From an uncultured Eubacteriales bacterium (GTDB lineage Bacteria; Bacillota; Clostridia; Oscillospirales; CAG-272): a DNA stretch of 64,000 nucleotides. The stretch lies in contig CAOKER010000001.1 of NCBI GenBank assembly GCA_948467545.1, positions 62,001 to 126,000 on the forward strand. Reading direction: 5' to 3'. The notes under the pieces are model-generated. The model worked only from the letters and a program-made list of their open reading frames with translations, was not told the DNA's origin and did not search any database. Position 1 is the first letter of the stretch. Every line of letters begins with the position of its first letter. The translations under genes were made by a program, and so were the position numbers. Positions 8,313 to 17,036 of this stretch are shown here, in pieces.

Positions 8313-8552
8313 TTATCTTATGTCCACGGATACTCTTTTGCCTTCTGTACTTGCGGCCGCCTTCATAACCATACGAATGGCTTTGGCTATACGGCCGTGC
8401 CTTCCGATTACTTTTCCTACATCGTTTTCGGAGACCTTCAGCTCGAAGCATACTGTACCGTTATCATCGGATGTTTCCGTAACTGTAACACCGTCCGGAT
8501 TGTCAACTATAGAGCGTGATATATCCGTCAGCAACTTATTAAGATCTGCCAT
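8313..8552 (-). CDS. khpA: KH-domain RNA-binding protein KhpA (YlqC)
   Basis: A 79-residue protein made of one KH domain with the RNA-contacting loop in VIGRHGRIAKAIR. KhpA pairs with KhpB/EloR in Gram-positives and affects cell division and RNA stability. It follows rpsP in the conserved order ylxM-ffh-rpsP-khpA, separated by 132 nt. In many relatives rimM and trmD come next, but they are absent here and a structured RNA element follows instead. Confidence 0.93.
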   Translation of the reverse strand: MADLNKLLTDISRSIVDNPDGVTVTETSDDNGTVCFELKVSENDVGKVIGRHGRIAKAIRMVMKAAASTEGKRVSVDIR

Positions 8553-8685
8553 TTTAGTAAGGCTTCCTTTCTTTCAGGCTTACAGGGGTAAAAAAACTAT
8601 AAATGAGTTATTTTTAACCCCTTTTTCAAATACCGAAAAATTAAAAATCGGCTTCATATTGCGTATATTGACAATACGATGCAGA

Positions 8686-8943
8686 TCAGTCAATAATACC
8701 GTTTTTCTTAAGTATAGCTCGTACGGTATCGGTAGGCTGAGCACCGTTTGCAATCCATGCCTTAGCTTTTTCGCCGTCAATTTTTACATCTGCCGGCTCA
8801 GTAAGCGGGTTATAGTATCCGATTTCCTCAATGAAACGACCGTCTCGTGGACTTCTTGAGTCTGCAACTATAATTCTGTAAAAAGCATTCTTTTTTGAAC
8901 CCATTCTTCTGAGTCTGATTTTAACCATTTTTATTTCCTCCAA
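8686..8943 (-). CDS. rpsP: 30S ribosomal protein S16
   Basis: An 85-residue small-subunit protein. The N-terminus [20 protein letters not shown], then [20 protein letters not shown], is diagnostic of bS16. A short upstream extension (MEEIK) is read in frame, but GGAGG sits so that the ATG giving MVKIR is also a fair start. It follows ffh by 19 nt in the signal-recognition-particle operon. Confidence 0.96.
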   Translation of the reverse strand: MEEIKMVKIRLRRMGSKKNAFYRIIVADSRSPRDGRFIEEIGYYNPLTEPADVKIDGEKAKAWIANGAQPTDTVRAILKKNGIID

Positions 8944-8962
8944 ATTTTATATAAATTATTTA

Positions 8963-10309
8963 TCAAAAAGGCATTTTGCCCTTTTTACCGAATAGTTTTT
9001 TTGCTTTGCGGCCAAGTAAATTGCCGGAAAGCTGTTTCATCATTTTATTTGTTTGGTCAAATTGCTTGAGCAGCCGATTTACCTCTTCAACGGATGTACC
9101 GCTTCCTGTCGCAATTCTACGTTTACGCGAAGTGTTTATGATGTCTGGCTTTTCCCGCTCCTTAACTGTCATGGAGCGGATGATTGCCTCCATACGGTCA
9201 ATCGCTTTTTCGTCAACCTTCACATCTTTCATGGCATCCGGTTTTACACCGGGGAGCATTGACAAAAGCTGTTCGATGGAACCCATATTTCGTATCTGAC
9301 CGAATTGTTCAAGATAATCGTCAAGTGTAAACTGCGATTTTCGCATTTTTTGTTCAAGTTCGGCGGCTTTTTTTTCGTCGAAGCTTGTTTGTGCCTTTTC
9401 AATCAGAGTGAGAACATCTCCCATACCGAGAATACGGCTTGCCATACGGTCAGGATAAAAAGGTTCTATAGTATCGAGCTTTTCGCCGGTTCCCACAAAT
9501 TTTATCGGCTTTCCGGTAACGTACCGAACGCTGAGTGCAGCTCCGCCTCTTGTATCACCGTCGAGTTTTGTAAGTATTACACCGGTTATGTCGAGCAGTT
9601 CATTGAAGGATTGTGCAACGTTAACAGCATCTTGACCTGTCATTGAATCGACGACAAGCAGAATTTCATGCGGATTAACCGCTGTCTTTATTTCCTGCAG
9701 TTCATTCATCATGGCCTCGTCTATGTGAAGCCGACCTGCAGTGTCTATGAAAACCATGTCGTGTCCGTGCTTTGCCGCATGTTCAATTCCTTCGCACGCA
9801 ATTTTGACTGCGTTGTTTTCATTTTCTATTGCGAAAACGGGAATGTCGAGCTGTGCTCCTACAACCTGAAGCTGTTTGATTGCTGCGGGACGGTATACGT
9901 CGCACGCGACGAGCAGAGGCCGTTTTCCCTGTTTTTTGTAGAGTCCGGCAAGCTTTGCGGCATGCGTGGTTTTACCCGCGCCCTGGAGTCCGGTCATCAT
10001 AACGATTGTCGGAGGTTTTGAGGAAATTGCAAGCTTTGACTGAGTGCCTCCCATCGTGTTTGTCAGCTCTTCATTTACAATTTTTACGATTTGCTGACCG
10101 GGCATCAAGCTTTCCAGGACATCTGTTCCGACAGCTCTTTCGGTAACCGTTTTTATGAAATCTCTTACAACCTTATAGTTGACATCTGCTTCAAGCAAAG
10201 CGAGTTTTATTTCCCGCATGCCTTCTTTTACATCAGCTTCGGTAAGCTTGCCCTTGCTTCGGAATTTTTTAAATGCCGAGTTCATTTTTTCGACTAAATT
10301 ATCAAACAC
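8963..10309 (-). CDS. ffh: Signal recognition particle GTPase Ffh
   Basis: A 448-residue SRP54 protein that binds signal peptides and SRP RNA and docks with FtsY at the membrane. Visible parts are the N domain, the G1 motif GLQGAGKTTHAAKL, G3 DTAGRLHID, G4 TKLDGDTRGG, and a methionine-rich C-terminal M domain containing SGTSVEEVNRLLKQF, ending in a basic tail. The length is canonical. It lies between the YlxM gene (61 nt upstream) and rpsP (19 nt downstream), the usual Firmicutes arrangement. Confidence 0.97.
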   Translation of the reverse strand: MFDNLVEKMNSAFKKFRSKGKLTEADVKEGMREIKLALLEADVNYKVVRDFIKTVTERAVGTDVLESLMPGQQIVKIVNEELTNTMGGTQSKLAISSKPPTIVMMTGLQGAGKTTHAAKLAGLYKKQGKRPLLVACDVYRPAAIKQLQVVGAQLDIPVFAIENENNAVKIACEGIEHAAKHGHDMVFIDTAGRLHIDEAMMNELQEIKTAVNPHEILLVVDSMTGQDAVNVAQSFNELLDITGVILTKLDGDTRGGAALSVRYVTGKPIKFVGTGEKLDTIEPFYPDRMASRILGMGDVLTLIEKAQTSFDEKKAAELEQKMRKSQFTLDDYLEQFGQIRNMGSIEQLLSMLPGVKPDAMKDVKVDEKAIDRMEAIIRSMTVKEREKPDIINTSRKRRIATGSGTSVEEVNRLLKQFDQTNKMMKQLSGNLLGRKAKKLFGKKGKMPF

Positions 10310-10370
10310 TGCAAACCTCCGTTATTGTTGAAATTCTATTCGCAAAGACTTTTCACATATTTTTGGAATT

Positions 10371-10766
10371 CTATTCGTAAAGACTTTTCAGACGGTTTAC
10401 GGCGTCGCAGAGGCCTATAGTATCTGTATTTCCGTCTTCGGTCAGCTTTTTAATTTCTTTAATAATATTTTCACTTTCTTCACGTAATGAGAGAAATTTA
10501 TCACAAAGCCCCAATTTATTTTCGTAATTCAGCAGAATTGATCTGCTTTTTTCAAGCGAAGCCCTGACTCCTTGTCTTGTGAGCCCTGTAAGCTCTGCAA
10601 TCTCGCTAAGTGAGAGATCGTCGTTATAATAATATTCTGAGAGTTCACGTTGCCTTGGAGTAAGAAGCTCTCCGTAAAAATCAAGCAAGAAGCCAAGGCT
10701 TATATTTCCCGAACTCTTTATATTTCGGAGAGCAGAACCGTCATTCTCATTGTCTTTTTCAGTCAT
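10371..10766 (-). CDS. YlxM-type helix-turn-helix protein (UPF0122)
   Basis: A 131-residue protein with a sigma-70 region 4-like helix-turn-helix: LTPRQRELSEYYYNDDLSLS then EIAELTGLTRQGVRASLEKS. YlxM proteins sit directly upstream of ffh and are thought to influence SRP, though their exact role is not fixed. ATG 10766 is chosen because AGGTGA lies just upstream; the frame stays open to 10826, but that would put the start at the -35 box of the promoter seen at 10798-10826. A palindrome overlaps the expected transcription start. Confidence 0.88.
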   Translation of the reverse strand: MTEKDNENDGSALRNIKSSGNISLGFLLDFYGELLTPRQRELSEYYYNDDLSLSEIAELTGLTRQGVRASLEKSRSILLNYENKLGLCDKFLSLREESENIIKEIKKLTEDGNTDTIGLCDAVNRLKSLYE

Positions 10767-10774
10767 CTCATCAC

Positions 10775-10797
10775 CTGTAAAGCAAAATACTTTACAG
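10775..10797 (-). promoter_or_regulatory. Palindrome at the ylxM-ffh transcription start (candidate operator or 5' hairpin)
   Basis: CTGTAAAG (10775-10782) and CTTTACAG (10790-10797) form a perfect 8-bp inverted repeat with a 7-base spacer. It abuts the -10 box on its downstream side and ends next to the AGGTGA ribosome binding site. It could be a repressor site or, in RNA, a hairpin next to the start codon. Confidence 0.5.
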
Positions 10798-10826
10798 AGT
10801 ATAACATATAGATTCTGTTTTGTCAA
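10798..10826 (-). promoter_or_regulatory. Promoter of the ylxM-ffh-rpsP-khpA operon
   Basis: On the minus strand TTGACA (10826-10821) and TATACT (10803-10798) are 17 bases apart, a near-perfect sigma-A promoter. The inferred start lies near 10791, giving a leader of about 25 nt. Confidence 0.75.
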
Positions 10827-10864
10827 GTATTTTTTCTAATAGAGCGAAAAATAAATAAAGCATC

Positions 10865-10893
10865 TTGAATTTTGTATGAAAATATGTTATATT
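10865..10893 (+). promoter_or_regulatory. Promoter of argS
   Basis: TTGAAT (10865-10870) and TATATT (10888-10893) are spaced by 17 bases. This divergent promoter lies back to back with the ylxM promoter in a 177-bp intergenic region. No T-box is present between it and argS. Confidence 0.6.
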
Positions 10894-10943
10894 ATTAGAT
10901 AATAGATTGAAGTATGAGTATTAAATGAAAGGAAGCCTTTGCA

Positions 10944-12689
10944 TTGCAGAGGCACTGGTTTTTTATGCTTAAAATCAAAATGAATATAGCCGAAGCTCTG
11001 TGCGGAGCAATGAAAAGGTCTTTTTCCGCGGACGCTGCTGCGGCTGATATATATGAAATGCTTGAGTATCCGCCTGACAGGGATATGGGAGATATAGCTC
11101 TTCCGTGTTTTAAACTCAGCAAGACGCTCCGTAAGGCTCCTCCGGTTATTGCCCAGTCTTTATCCGACGAGCTGGCGGAGGCTGTTCCCGACGGTGTCGG
11201 AAAAATCACATCCTTTGGCGGATATCTGAATTTTACTGTTTCTGACGGTTATCTTTCCGATAACCTCCTTCGTCAGATTCTTGACTCTGACAAGCAGTAT
11301 GGTTCATCGGACGAAGGGGATGGCAGGACGGTTGTTCTCGACTATTCTTCACCCAATGTGGCAAAGCCTTTTCATATAGGACATCTTGGCACTACTGTAA
11401 TAGGTCATTCACTGAAAAAAATTCATGAGTTTGCAGGTTACAAATGTGTCGGTATTAACCATCTCGGCGATTGGGGAACACAGTTCGGAAAGCTTATTAC
11501 AGCATACCGCATGTGGGGTTCTGAGGAAAGTATAGAAAAAGGCGGTATTGACGAACTTGTTTCGCTGTATGTAAAGTTTCATAACGAGGCAGAGCTTAAT
11601 TCGGAGCTTAATGATAACGCAAGAGCTGAGTTTACAAAGCTTGAAAACGGTGACGAAGAAAATATTAAGCTCCGGAAGTGGTTTGTAGATATAAGCCTTA
11701 AGGAATATGAAAAAACATACAGACAGCTTGATATCGAGTTTGATTCCTATAAAGGAGAGAGCTTTTATACCGACAAGATGCCGGAACAGGTTGAGAGGCT
11801 TCGAGAAAAGCATTTGCTCAAGATAGATGACGGAGCTTCTATTGTAGATCTTGAGGAATACGGAATGCCTCCGTGTCTGATTTTGAAAAGGGACGGTTCC
11901 ACACTTTATCCGGCACGGGATATCGCCGCCGCGGTTTACAGAAAAAGAACATATGACTTTGACAAGTGTATTTATGTCACCTCTTCGGGGCAGAGCTTAC
12001 ATTTTGCTCAGTTGTTCAAGGTCATTGAGCTTATGGGATATGACTGGTACGACAGGCTTGTACATGTTCCGTACGGTACGGTAAGCGTCAACGGTGAAAA
12101 ACTTGCGACGAGGACGGGAAATGTAGTTCTCCTAAAGGATTTGTTTGAAATGGCAATTGAGAAGGTTTCGGTTCTTATAGAACAGAAAAATCAACAGCTT
12201 GAAAACAAGGAAGAGGTTGCCGAAGCAGTGGGAGTCGGGGCAGTCGTATACTACTATCTTTTGAACAGCAGAATTAAGGATATAAGCTTCAAGTTAGAGG
12301 ATGCGCTTTCCTTTGAAGGAAACACGGGACCGTATGCGCAGTATACATATGCACGGGCTTGCAGCATACTTTCAAAGACTGACGGAATTCCGTCTGCTGA
12401 CGAATATTCCGGGTTTGCGGTTTCAGCGCCGGAGAGAGAACTTCTTCGTGTGCTTTCATTCTTTCCTGAACGCATAAAGTATGCGCTTGCGGAATATGAG
12501 CCGTCAATTATTACAAGATATATATACGAGCTCTGTTCGGCGTTTAACAAGTTTTATCATGATTGCCCGATCGTTGGAGCCGAAACCGCGGAGCAGAAGG
12601 CATTCAGAATCCGAACTGTGGCAGCTGTGAAAAATGTTCTCGGAAATGCGCTCCATCTCATATGTATGCGTACTCCTGAAAAAATTTGA
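10944..12689 (+). CDS. argS: Arginyl-tRNA synthetase
   Basis: A 581-residue class I synthetase charging tRNA-Arg. The HIGH signature appears as KPFHIGHLGTT, preceded by the family mark DYSSPNVA; the KMSKS counterpart is KLATRTGN; the C-terminal DALR anticodon-binding domain ends the protein. TTG 10944 has GGAAG 8 nt upstream; ATG 10965 is the alternative and would remove seven residues. yebC follows 67 nt downstream. Confidence 0.96.
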   Translation: MQRHWFFMLKIKMNIAEALCGAMKRSFSADAAAADIYEMLEYPPDRDMGDIALPCFKLSKTLRKAPPVIAQSLSDELAEAVPDGVGKITSFGGYLNFTVSDGYLSDNLLRQILDSDKQYGSSDEGDGRTVVLDYSSPNVAKPFHIGHLGTTVIGHSLKKIHEFAGYKCVGINHLGDWGTQFGKLITAYRMWGSEESIEKGGIDELVSLYVKFHNEAELNSELNDNARAEFTKLENGDEENIKLRKWFVDISLKEYEKTYRQLDIEFDSYKGESFYTDKMPEQVERLREKHLLKIDDGASIVDLEEYGMPPCLILKRDGSTLYPARDIAAAVYRKRTYDFDKCIYVTSSGQSLHFAQLFKVIELMGYDWYDRLVHVPYGTVSVNGEKLATRTGNVVLLKDLFEMAIEKVSVLIEQKNQQLENKEEVAEAVGVGAVVYYYLLNSRIKDISFKLEDALSFEGNTGPYAQYTYARACSILSKTDGIPSADEYSGFAVSAPERELLRVLSFFPERIKYALAEYEPSIITRYIYELCSAFNKFYHDCPIVGAETAEQKAFRIRTVAAVKNVLGNALHLICMRTPEKI

Positions 12690-12756
12690 ATTTGTATACC
12701 AGTAGTTAAATATATAGAAAGGAAAACCTTTAATATCAAAGGTCGGTGTAATTATA

Positions 12757-13491
12757 ATGTCCGGACACAGTAAGTGGAAAAATATAATGCATAAAAAGGA
12801 GAAGACTGATGCTCAGAGAGCCAGTGTCTTTACTAAAGTCGGAAAGGAAATATCGGTTGCCGTAAAAGCGGGCGGCCCGGATCCGGTTTCAAACTCAAAG
12901 CTGCGTGACCTAATTTCTAAAGCAAAATCTCTTAATGTCCCAAATGACAATATAGAGCGAATTATAAAAAAAGCGAGCGGCGCCGACGGAACGGTATATG
13001 AGGAAATTTTATATGAAGGGTATGGACCGTCCGGAGTCGCTGTCATTGTTGAGGCGGCTACCGATAATAGGAACAGGACAGCTTCTGAAGTTCGGCACTT
13101 TTTCGATAAATACGGCGGAAATCTCGGTCAAAACGGCTGTGTAAGCTACCTCTTCACCGAAAAAGGTGTTATTGTTGTGGATAACGAAGATAAAAAAATT
13201 GATTCTGACAGCCTTATGGAGGCTGCTCTTGAAGCCGGCGCGGAGGATTTTTCTTCGGACGGAGATATTTTTGAAATATATACGCTTCCCGAAGATCTTG
13301 ATTTTGTCCGTGATGAGCTTGAAAATAAGGGATATGTGCTTGCGTCATGCGATACTGACAAGATTCCTTCAAACTATGTTGAACTTACCGATGAAGAAGA
13401 TATAAAAAAGATGAATCTGCTTCTCGAACATTTGGAAGAAAACGACGACGTAGTGAATGTTTACCACAACTGGAATGTCGACGACGAATAA
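12757..13491 (+). CDS. yebC: YebC/PmpR-family regulatory protein (TACO1 fold)
   Basis: A 244-residue protein with the diagnostic N-terminus MSGHSKWKNIMHKKEKTDAQ and the GPSGVAVIVE and GCVSYLF blocks. The family was long annotated as a transcription regulator; recent work links several members to ribosomes stalled at proline stretches. It forms a likely two-gene unit with argS and ends at a strong hairpin terminator. Confidence 0.95.
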   Translation: MSGHSKWKNIMHKKEKTDAQRASVFTKVGKEISVAVKAGGPDPVSNSKLRDLISKAKSLNVPNDNIERIIKKASGADGTVYEEILYEGYGPSGVAVIVEAATDNRNRTASEVRHFFDKYGGNLGQNGCVSYLFTEKGVIVVDNEDKKIDSDSLMEAALEAGAEDFSSDGDIFEIYTLPEDLDFVRDELENKGYVLASCDTDKIPSNYVELTDEEDIKKMNLLLEHLEENDDVVNVYHNWNVDDE

Positions 13492-13567
13492 TCGGTTCCA
13501 TATCAGCAGAGCAGCGATAGACTGTTTAAATGGGAAAATATCGGTTTGACTTAAGCGTATTAATAAT

Positions 13568-13612
13568 AAAGGCAGATATACGGCGGTTTCACGTGCGTAT
13601 ATCTGCCTTTAA
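13568..13612. terminator. Bidirectional terminator between yebC and rsmB
   Basis: AAAGGCAGATATACG (13568-13582) pairs with CGTATATCTGCCTTT (13596-13610), a 15-bp stem with a 13-base loop. T-rich sequence flanks it on both strands and it lies between two convergent genes. Confidence 0.8.
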
Positions 13613-13716
13613 TTATGATAATTTAATAAATAACGGATAAAATCAATAGGTATATAATTTCGGTAATGTATATCGAACCGCATATTTAAATTACATTGAC
13701 TATAAAGCGGCAAAAG

Positions 13717-15123
13717 TTATGTTCGCGTAATTAAAGCATAAAAAAAGCCGTCTGTACGCAGATGTGCATCCAATGTTCCGTCAGGGAAAAATGTACGGAC
13801 CGAGAGAATTTTGAAGTCGGGATGTTCTGATACAAAACGGTTTGCTATATCTTCGTTTTCATGCTTATTTAATGTACATGTCGAATAAATCATTTTGCCG
13901 TTTTTCTTCAAATAACGTGACGTGCTGCACAGTATTTTATATTGAAGCGAGGTTAATACGGATTCGCTGACATCGTATACGCGCTCGAATGCTCTGCATC
14001 GGATGTCAGGCTTTTTTGCGAGAACGCCCAGTCCTGAACACGGGACGTCACAGATGACGCGGTCGGCGGTATTTTCAAGCTCTTTTTTATACCCGGAGCT
14101 GTCAAAACATTCGGTTTGAATAATACTGACTCCGAGGCGTTCGGCGCTGTCGTTTATGAGCTTTAATTTGTTTTCGTATAAATCAAAAGACAGAATTTTA
14201 CCTTTGTTTTTCATCATCATCGCGGCGGATATGCTTTTTCCTCCGGGTGCGGAGCAAACGTCTATTACCGTATTGCCGGGCATAGGATCAAGAGCTTCTA
14301 CGGTCAGTGATGACGCGTCATCCTGAACTATGCACAGACCGTTTTCCAGACATTCGAGAGTGCTGACCGGAACGGATTTGCGCAGACGTATACCATATTT
14401 TGATTCCGGAGACGGAACAGCGTCTATACCTTTATTTGTCAGTTTGTATAAAAGCTCTTCGCGTGTTATTTTCAGAGTATTGGCGCGAAGAGTTATTGCC
14501 GGAGGAGTGTCAATTCCGGAAAGAATATTTTCGGTTATTTCCCGGCCGTACATTTTTTCCCACATAACAATTAAATTTTCCGGCACGGAATAACGGACCG
14601 AGAGATATTTTTCCGGAGATTTAGTTTTGTCCGGAAGAATAATAGAGTCCTTTTGTCTTATGAGAGAGCGGAGAACAGCATTTACAAACGGAGCGGCGCT
14701 CGACGTACATTTTTTTATGAGTTTCACGCTTTCATTGCAGGCTGCACTGTCGGGAATACGGTCCATAAACAATATCTGATACGCACCCATACGGAGAGCT
14801 GTGAGTACCGTCAAATCAAGCTTTTTTAGCGGTTTTGAGGAAAGCTTGGACAAAAAGTAATCCAGTGTTATCTGTCTTTCGACGGTACCGTATACGAGTG
14901 CTGTGAAAAAATCTCTGTCATATCCGGTGATATTCAGCTTTTTTATAGTGTTGTCAAGCGAGATATTTATAAATGTATCGTTTTCAGCGTAATGACATAG
15001 CTCACGAAAAACTGCGGCTCTTATATTTATTTTAGTTTTGTTAGTTTCAGAAATTTTCTTTTTCTCGGTTACAGACCGACTGCTCGTAATGTTTACATTT
15101 TTATCGTTGCTTTGATCATTCAT
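13717..15123 (-). CDS. rsmB: 16S rRNA m5C967 methyltransferase RsmB
   Basis: A 468-residue SAM-dependent rRNA methyltransferase. The N-terminal NusB-like domain (AAVFRELCHYAEND onward, including LDYFLSKLSSKPLKKLD) is joined to the NOL1/NOP2/Sun domain with VIDVCSAPGGKSISAA, the motif IV VICDVPCSGLGVLAKKPDIR and the catalytic cysteine region MIYSTCTLNKHENE. Two starts are possible: ATG 15123 (MNDQS) and ATG 15135; neither has a strong ribosome binding site. A low-complexity, Asn/Lys/Ser-rich stretch of about 30 residues precedes the NusB domain. It ends the minus-strand housekeeping run. Confidence 0.92.
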   Translation of the reverse strand: MNDQSNDKNVNITSSRSVTEKKKISETNKTKINIRAAVFRELCHYAENDTFINISLDNTIKKLNITGYDRDFFTALVYGTVERQITLDYFLSKLSSKPLKKLDLTVLTALRMGAYQILFMDRIPDSAACNESVKLIKKCTSSAAPFVNAVLRSLIRQKDSIILPDKTKSPEKYLSVRYSVPENLIVMWEKMYGREITENILSGIDTPPAITLRANTLKITREELLYKLTNKGIDAVPSPESKYGIRLRKSVPVSTLECLENGLCIVQDDASSLTVEALDPMPGNTVIDVCSAPGGKSISAAMMMKNKGKILSFDLYENKLKLINDSAERLGVSIIQTECFDSSGYKKELENTADRVICDVPCSGLGVLAKKPDIRCRAFERVYDVSESVLTSLQYKILCSTSRYLKKNGKMIYSTCTLNKHENEDIANRFVSEHPDFKILSVRTFFPDGTLDAHLRTDGFFYALITRT

Positions 15124-15214
15124 TTTAATTACCATGTTCTTTCTTTGTATCTGTGCCGATAGTCGCAAACAGAGTGAAAAAGTGCACTGCGGTTTTCAGA
15201 TTTTTGAAGATTTT

Positions 15215-15345
15215 AAGCAATAAGCAGGATGTCCCTCGCCTCTGACGCGGCGGTTTCCGCCGACTTCCTTCAGTGACGGTACAATTTCACTTTATCGTCT
15301 TATGACGGCGCTTTGTACCTTATTGAACGCTTATGTCCGCCCGCA
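15215..15345. repeat. Member of the dispersed intergenic repeat family
   Basis: GCAGGATGTCCCTCGCCTCT followed by GACGCGGCGGTTTCCGC aligns with GCAAAATGTTCCCGCCTCCG then ATGCGGCGGTTTTCGC at 47781-47815; both are followed by a short gap and GTACAAT. The second half (TTATGACGGCGCTTTGTACC) matches 5255-5290 read in reverse. GC-rich for an intergenic region and not coding. Confidence 0.65.
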
Positions 15346-15386
15346 TTAAATAATATAAATTATATATAGAAATTTTTCTTATTTTG

Positions 15387-16112
15387 TTATATCATAAACT
15401 CCGGAATTAAAGGAAGTCCGCCTATATCAAGTAAATAGTCTCCGTTTCGCAGAAGTGACGCAAGCTCCTTGCTGTCTTTAGGCAGATATTTGGTATAAAT
15501 TCCGCCGAGTCCCTGCGTATCGGGAAAGTGAAAATCGCTTCCGGATGTTATAACCCCTCCGACTTTGCGTGCAAACTTTGCGGCATAGCAATTTCCGTTG
15601 TTGCTGTTTGGCTGGAAATTGAGTACCTCAACACCGTCTATAAGATTGGGCGGAGCGAGCTCTATTCCAGGTCTGCATGGGTGAGCCTGAATAAGCAGCA
15701 TACTTGGATTTTGATACTCGGATCGGAACTTTATAAGCGATTCTTTGAGATACGGAAAAATATTTTCCGTATCAGCTATATCTATTCCATATATAAGGTA
15801 ATCATTTGGATGTCCGTCGAAACGTATTTCAAGTCCGTAATATGCTTTAATACCGTATTTTCCGCTTTCACTTGCGGCGCGTTCGTAATCGTCGGCGTGA
15901 CGTTTTACGGTTTGCCGGACACTTTCTTTATCTGACTGCATATATGAATACAGGTGATTGGTGAGGACTATTCCGTTATATCCGCACTCGGCATACAATC
16001 GGATGACTTCCTCCGGCTCAAATACTCCGCAGGGGCTTGCCGGAGATGAGTGCGCATGCGTCTCGATTTTATATTTGTATTCTCCTATAAAATCCTTAAC
16101 TGCTTTGTTCAT
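15387..16112 (-). CDS. PHP-domain metal-dependent phosphoesterase
   Basis: A 241-residue PHP protein. H19 and H21 of ETHAHSS begin the metal site, and LTNHLYS, GLEIRFDG, QAHPCRPG and GSDFHFP supply later ligands. Relatives include histidinol phosphatases and short polymerase-associated PHP proteins; there is no his operon here, so the substrate is unknown. It lies between yugP and rsmB in the housekeeping run, separated from yugP by a terminator-like hairpin, so it may have its own promoter. Confidence 0.82.
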   Translation of the reverse strand: MNKAVKDFIGEYKYKIETHAHSSPASPCGVFEPEEVIRLYAECGYNGIVLTNHLYSYMQSDKESVRQTVKRHADDYERAASESGKYGIKAYYGLEIRFDGHPNDYLIYGIDIADTENIFPYLKESLIKFRSEYQNPSMLLIQAHPCRPGIELAPPNLIDGVEVLNFQPNSNNGNCYAAKFARKVGGVITSGSDFHFPDTQGLGGIYTKYLPKDSKELASLLRNGDYLLDIGGLPLIPEFMI

Positions 16113-16164
16113 GGCTGTAATTATATCCTTTTGTGATAAGACTATTGTGTTTTATAATTAAACG

Positions 16165-16207
16165 AAAATGTCCCTGTCTCTATAAAGCAGGGACATCTTT
16201 ACTTTTC
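16165..16207 (-). terminator. Terminator-like hairpin between yugP and the PHP gene
   Basis: TGTCCCTG and CAGGGACA pair across a short loop; on the minus strand the stem is followed by TTTTCGTTT. It lies about 120 nt past the yugP stop, so the run may be cut into two transcripts here. Confidence 0.6.
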
Positions 16208-16325
16208 GGTGTAATGGGTACGGTTCTGCAATTCTACGTGATGGTTTACAGGCTTTTATTTAATGAGGCGTCAATTTATTTCTGCATAGGTCTCGTAAAC
16301 GTCAATCGTTTTAGGATCTTTTTCG

Positions 16326-17012
16326 CTATCTTCTTTTTTGATTCCTGTTTACGTATGTCAGCAGACGCAGGAAATTCATCAAAGCCGTAAAAAGTGCTGC
16401 GACATAGGTCATTGCGGCAGCTCTGAGGACACGCTTAGAGCCGATTATCTCATCTTCGTTTAATCCGAGAGAGGGTAGTGTGCGGATTGCGCGCGCACTT
16501 GCGTTGAACTCAACGGGAAGAGTGACGAGCTGAAACAGCACTACCATTGCAAAGAGTATAACTCCTACGCGAGCGAGTAATGGAGACGATAACAAAATAC
16601 CGATTATGATAAGAGGATATGAAATATATGAGCATATGTTAGTCATCGGTACGATTGCGCTTCTGATATATACCGGAGTGTATTGTTCCGCGTACTGAAC
16701 CGCATGACCTGCTTCGTGAGCCGCTACTCCGATTGCGGAGACCGAACGTCCGTTGTAAACCTCATCGGAAAGACGGATAACTCCGGCTTTGGGGTCGTAG
16801 TGATCGGTCAGCTTACCGTTTACAAGCTCTATCGGAATATTTTGAAGACCATTCTGATCAAGTATATTTCTTGCCGCTTCAAACCCTGATTTTCCATTTT
16901 GTGTTTTCACGGAAGAGTATTTTGAAAACGTACTTTTTACCTTAAACTGTGCCCATAGTGTTACGATGATTGCAGGAAGCATGAAATACATATCGTATAT
17001 ACTAAAATACAT
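16326..17012 (-). CDS. YugP-type membrane zinc metallopeptidase
   Basis: A 228-residue protein with an N-terminal membrane anchor, the zinc motif HEAGH (H99-E100-A-G-H103) and two or three more hydrophobic segments near residues 130-165 and 200-215. The family (neutral zinc metallopeptidase, YugP) is widespread in Firmicutes and usually sits by fmt/def/rsmB as here, but its substrate is unknown. It follows fmt with a 24-nt gap. Confidence 0.88.
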   Translation of the reverse strand: MYFSIYDMYFMLPAIIVTLWAQFKVKSTFSKYSSVKTQNGKSGFEAARNILDQNGLQNIPIELVNGKLTDHYDPKAGVIRLSDEVYNGRSVSAIGVAAHEAGHAVQYAEQYTPVYIRSAIVPMTNICSYISYPLIIIGILLSSPLLARVGVILFAMVVLFQLVTLPVEFNASARAIRTLPSLGLNEDEIIGSKRVLRAAAMTYVAALFTALMNFLRLLTYVNRNQKRR

Positions 17013-17036
17013 AAAAGCACCTCCATTCTGGATTTA

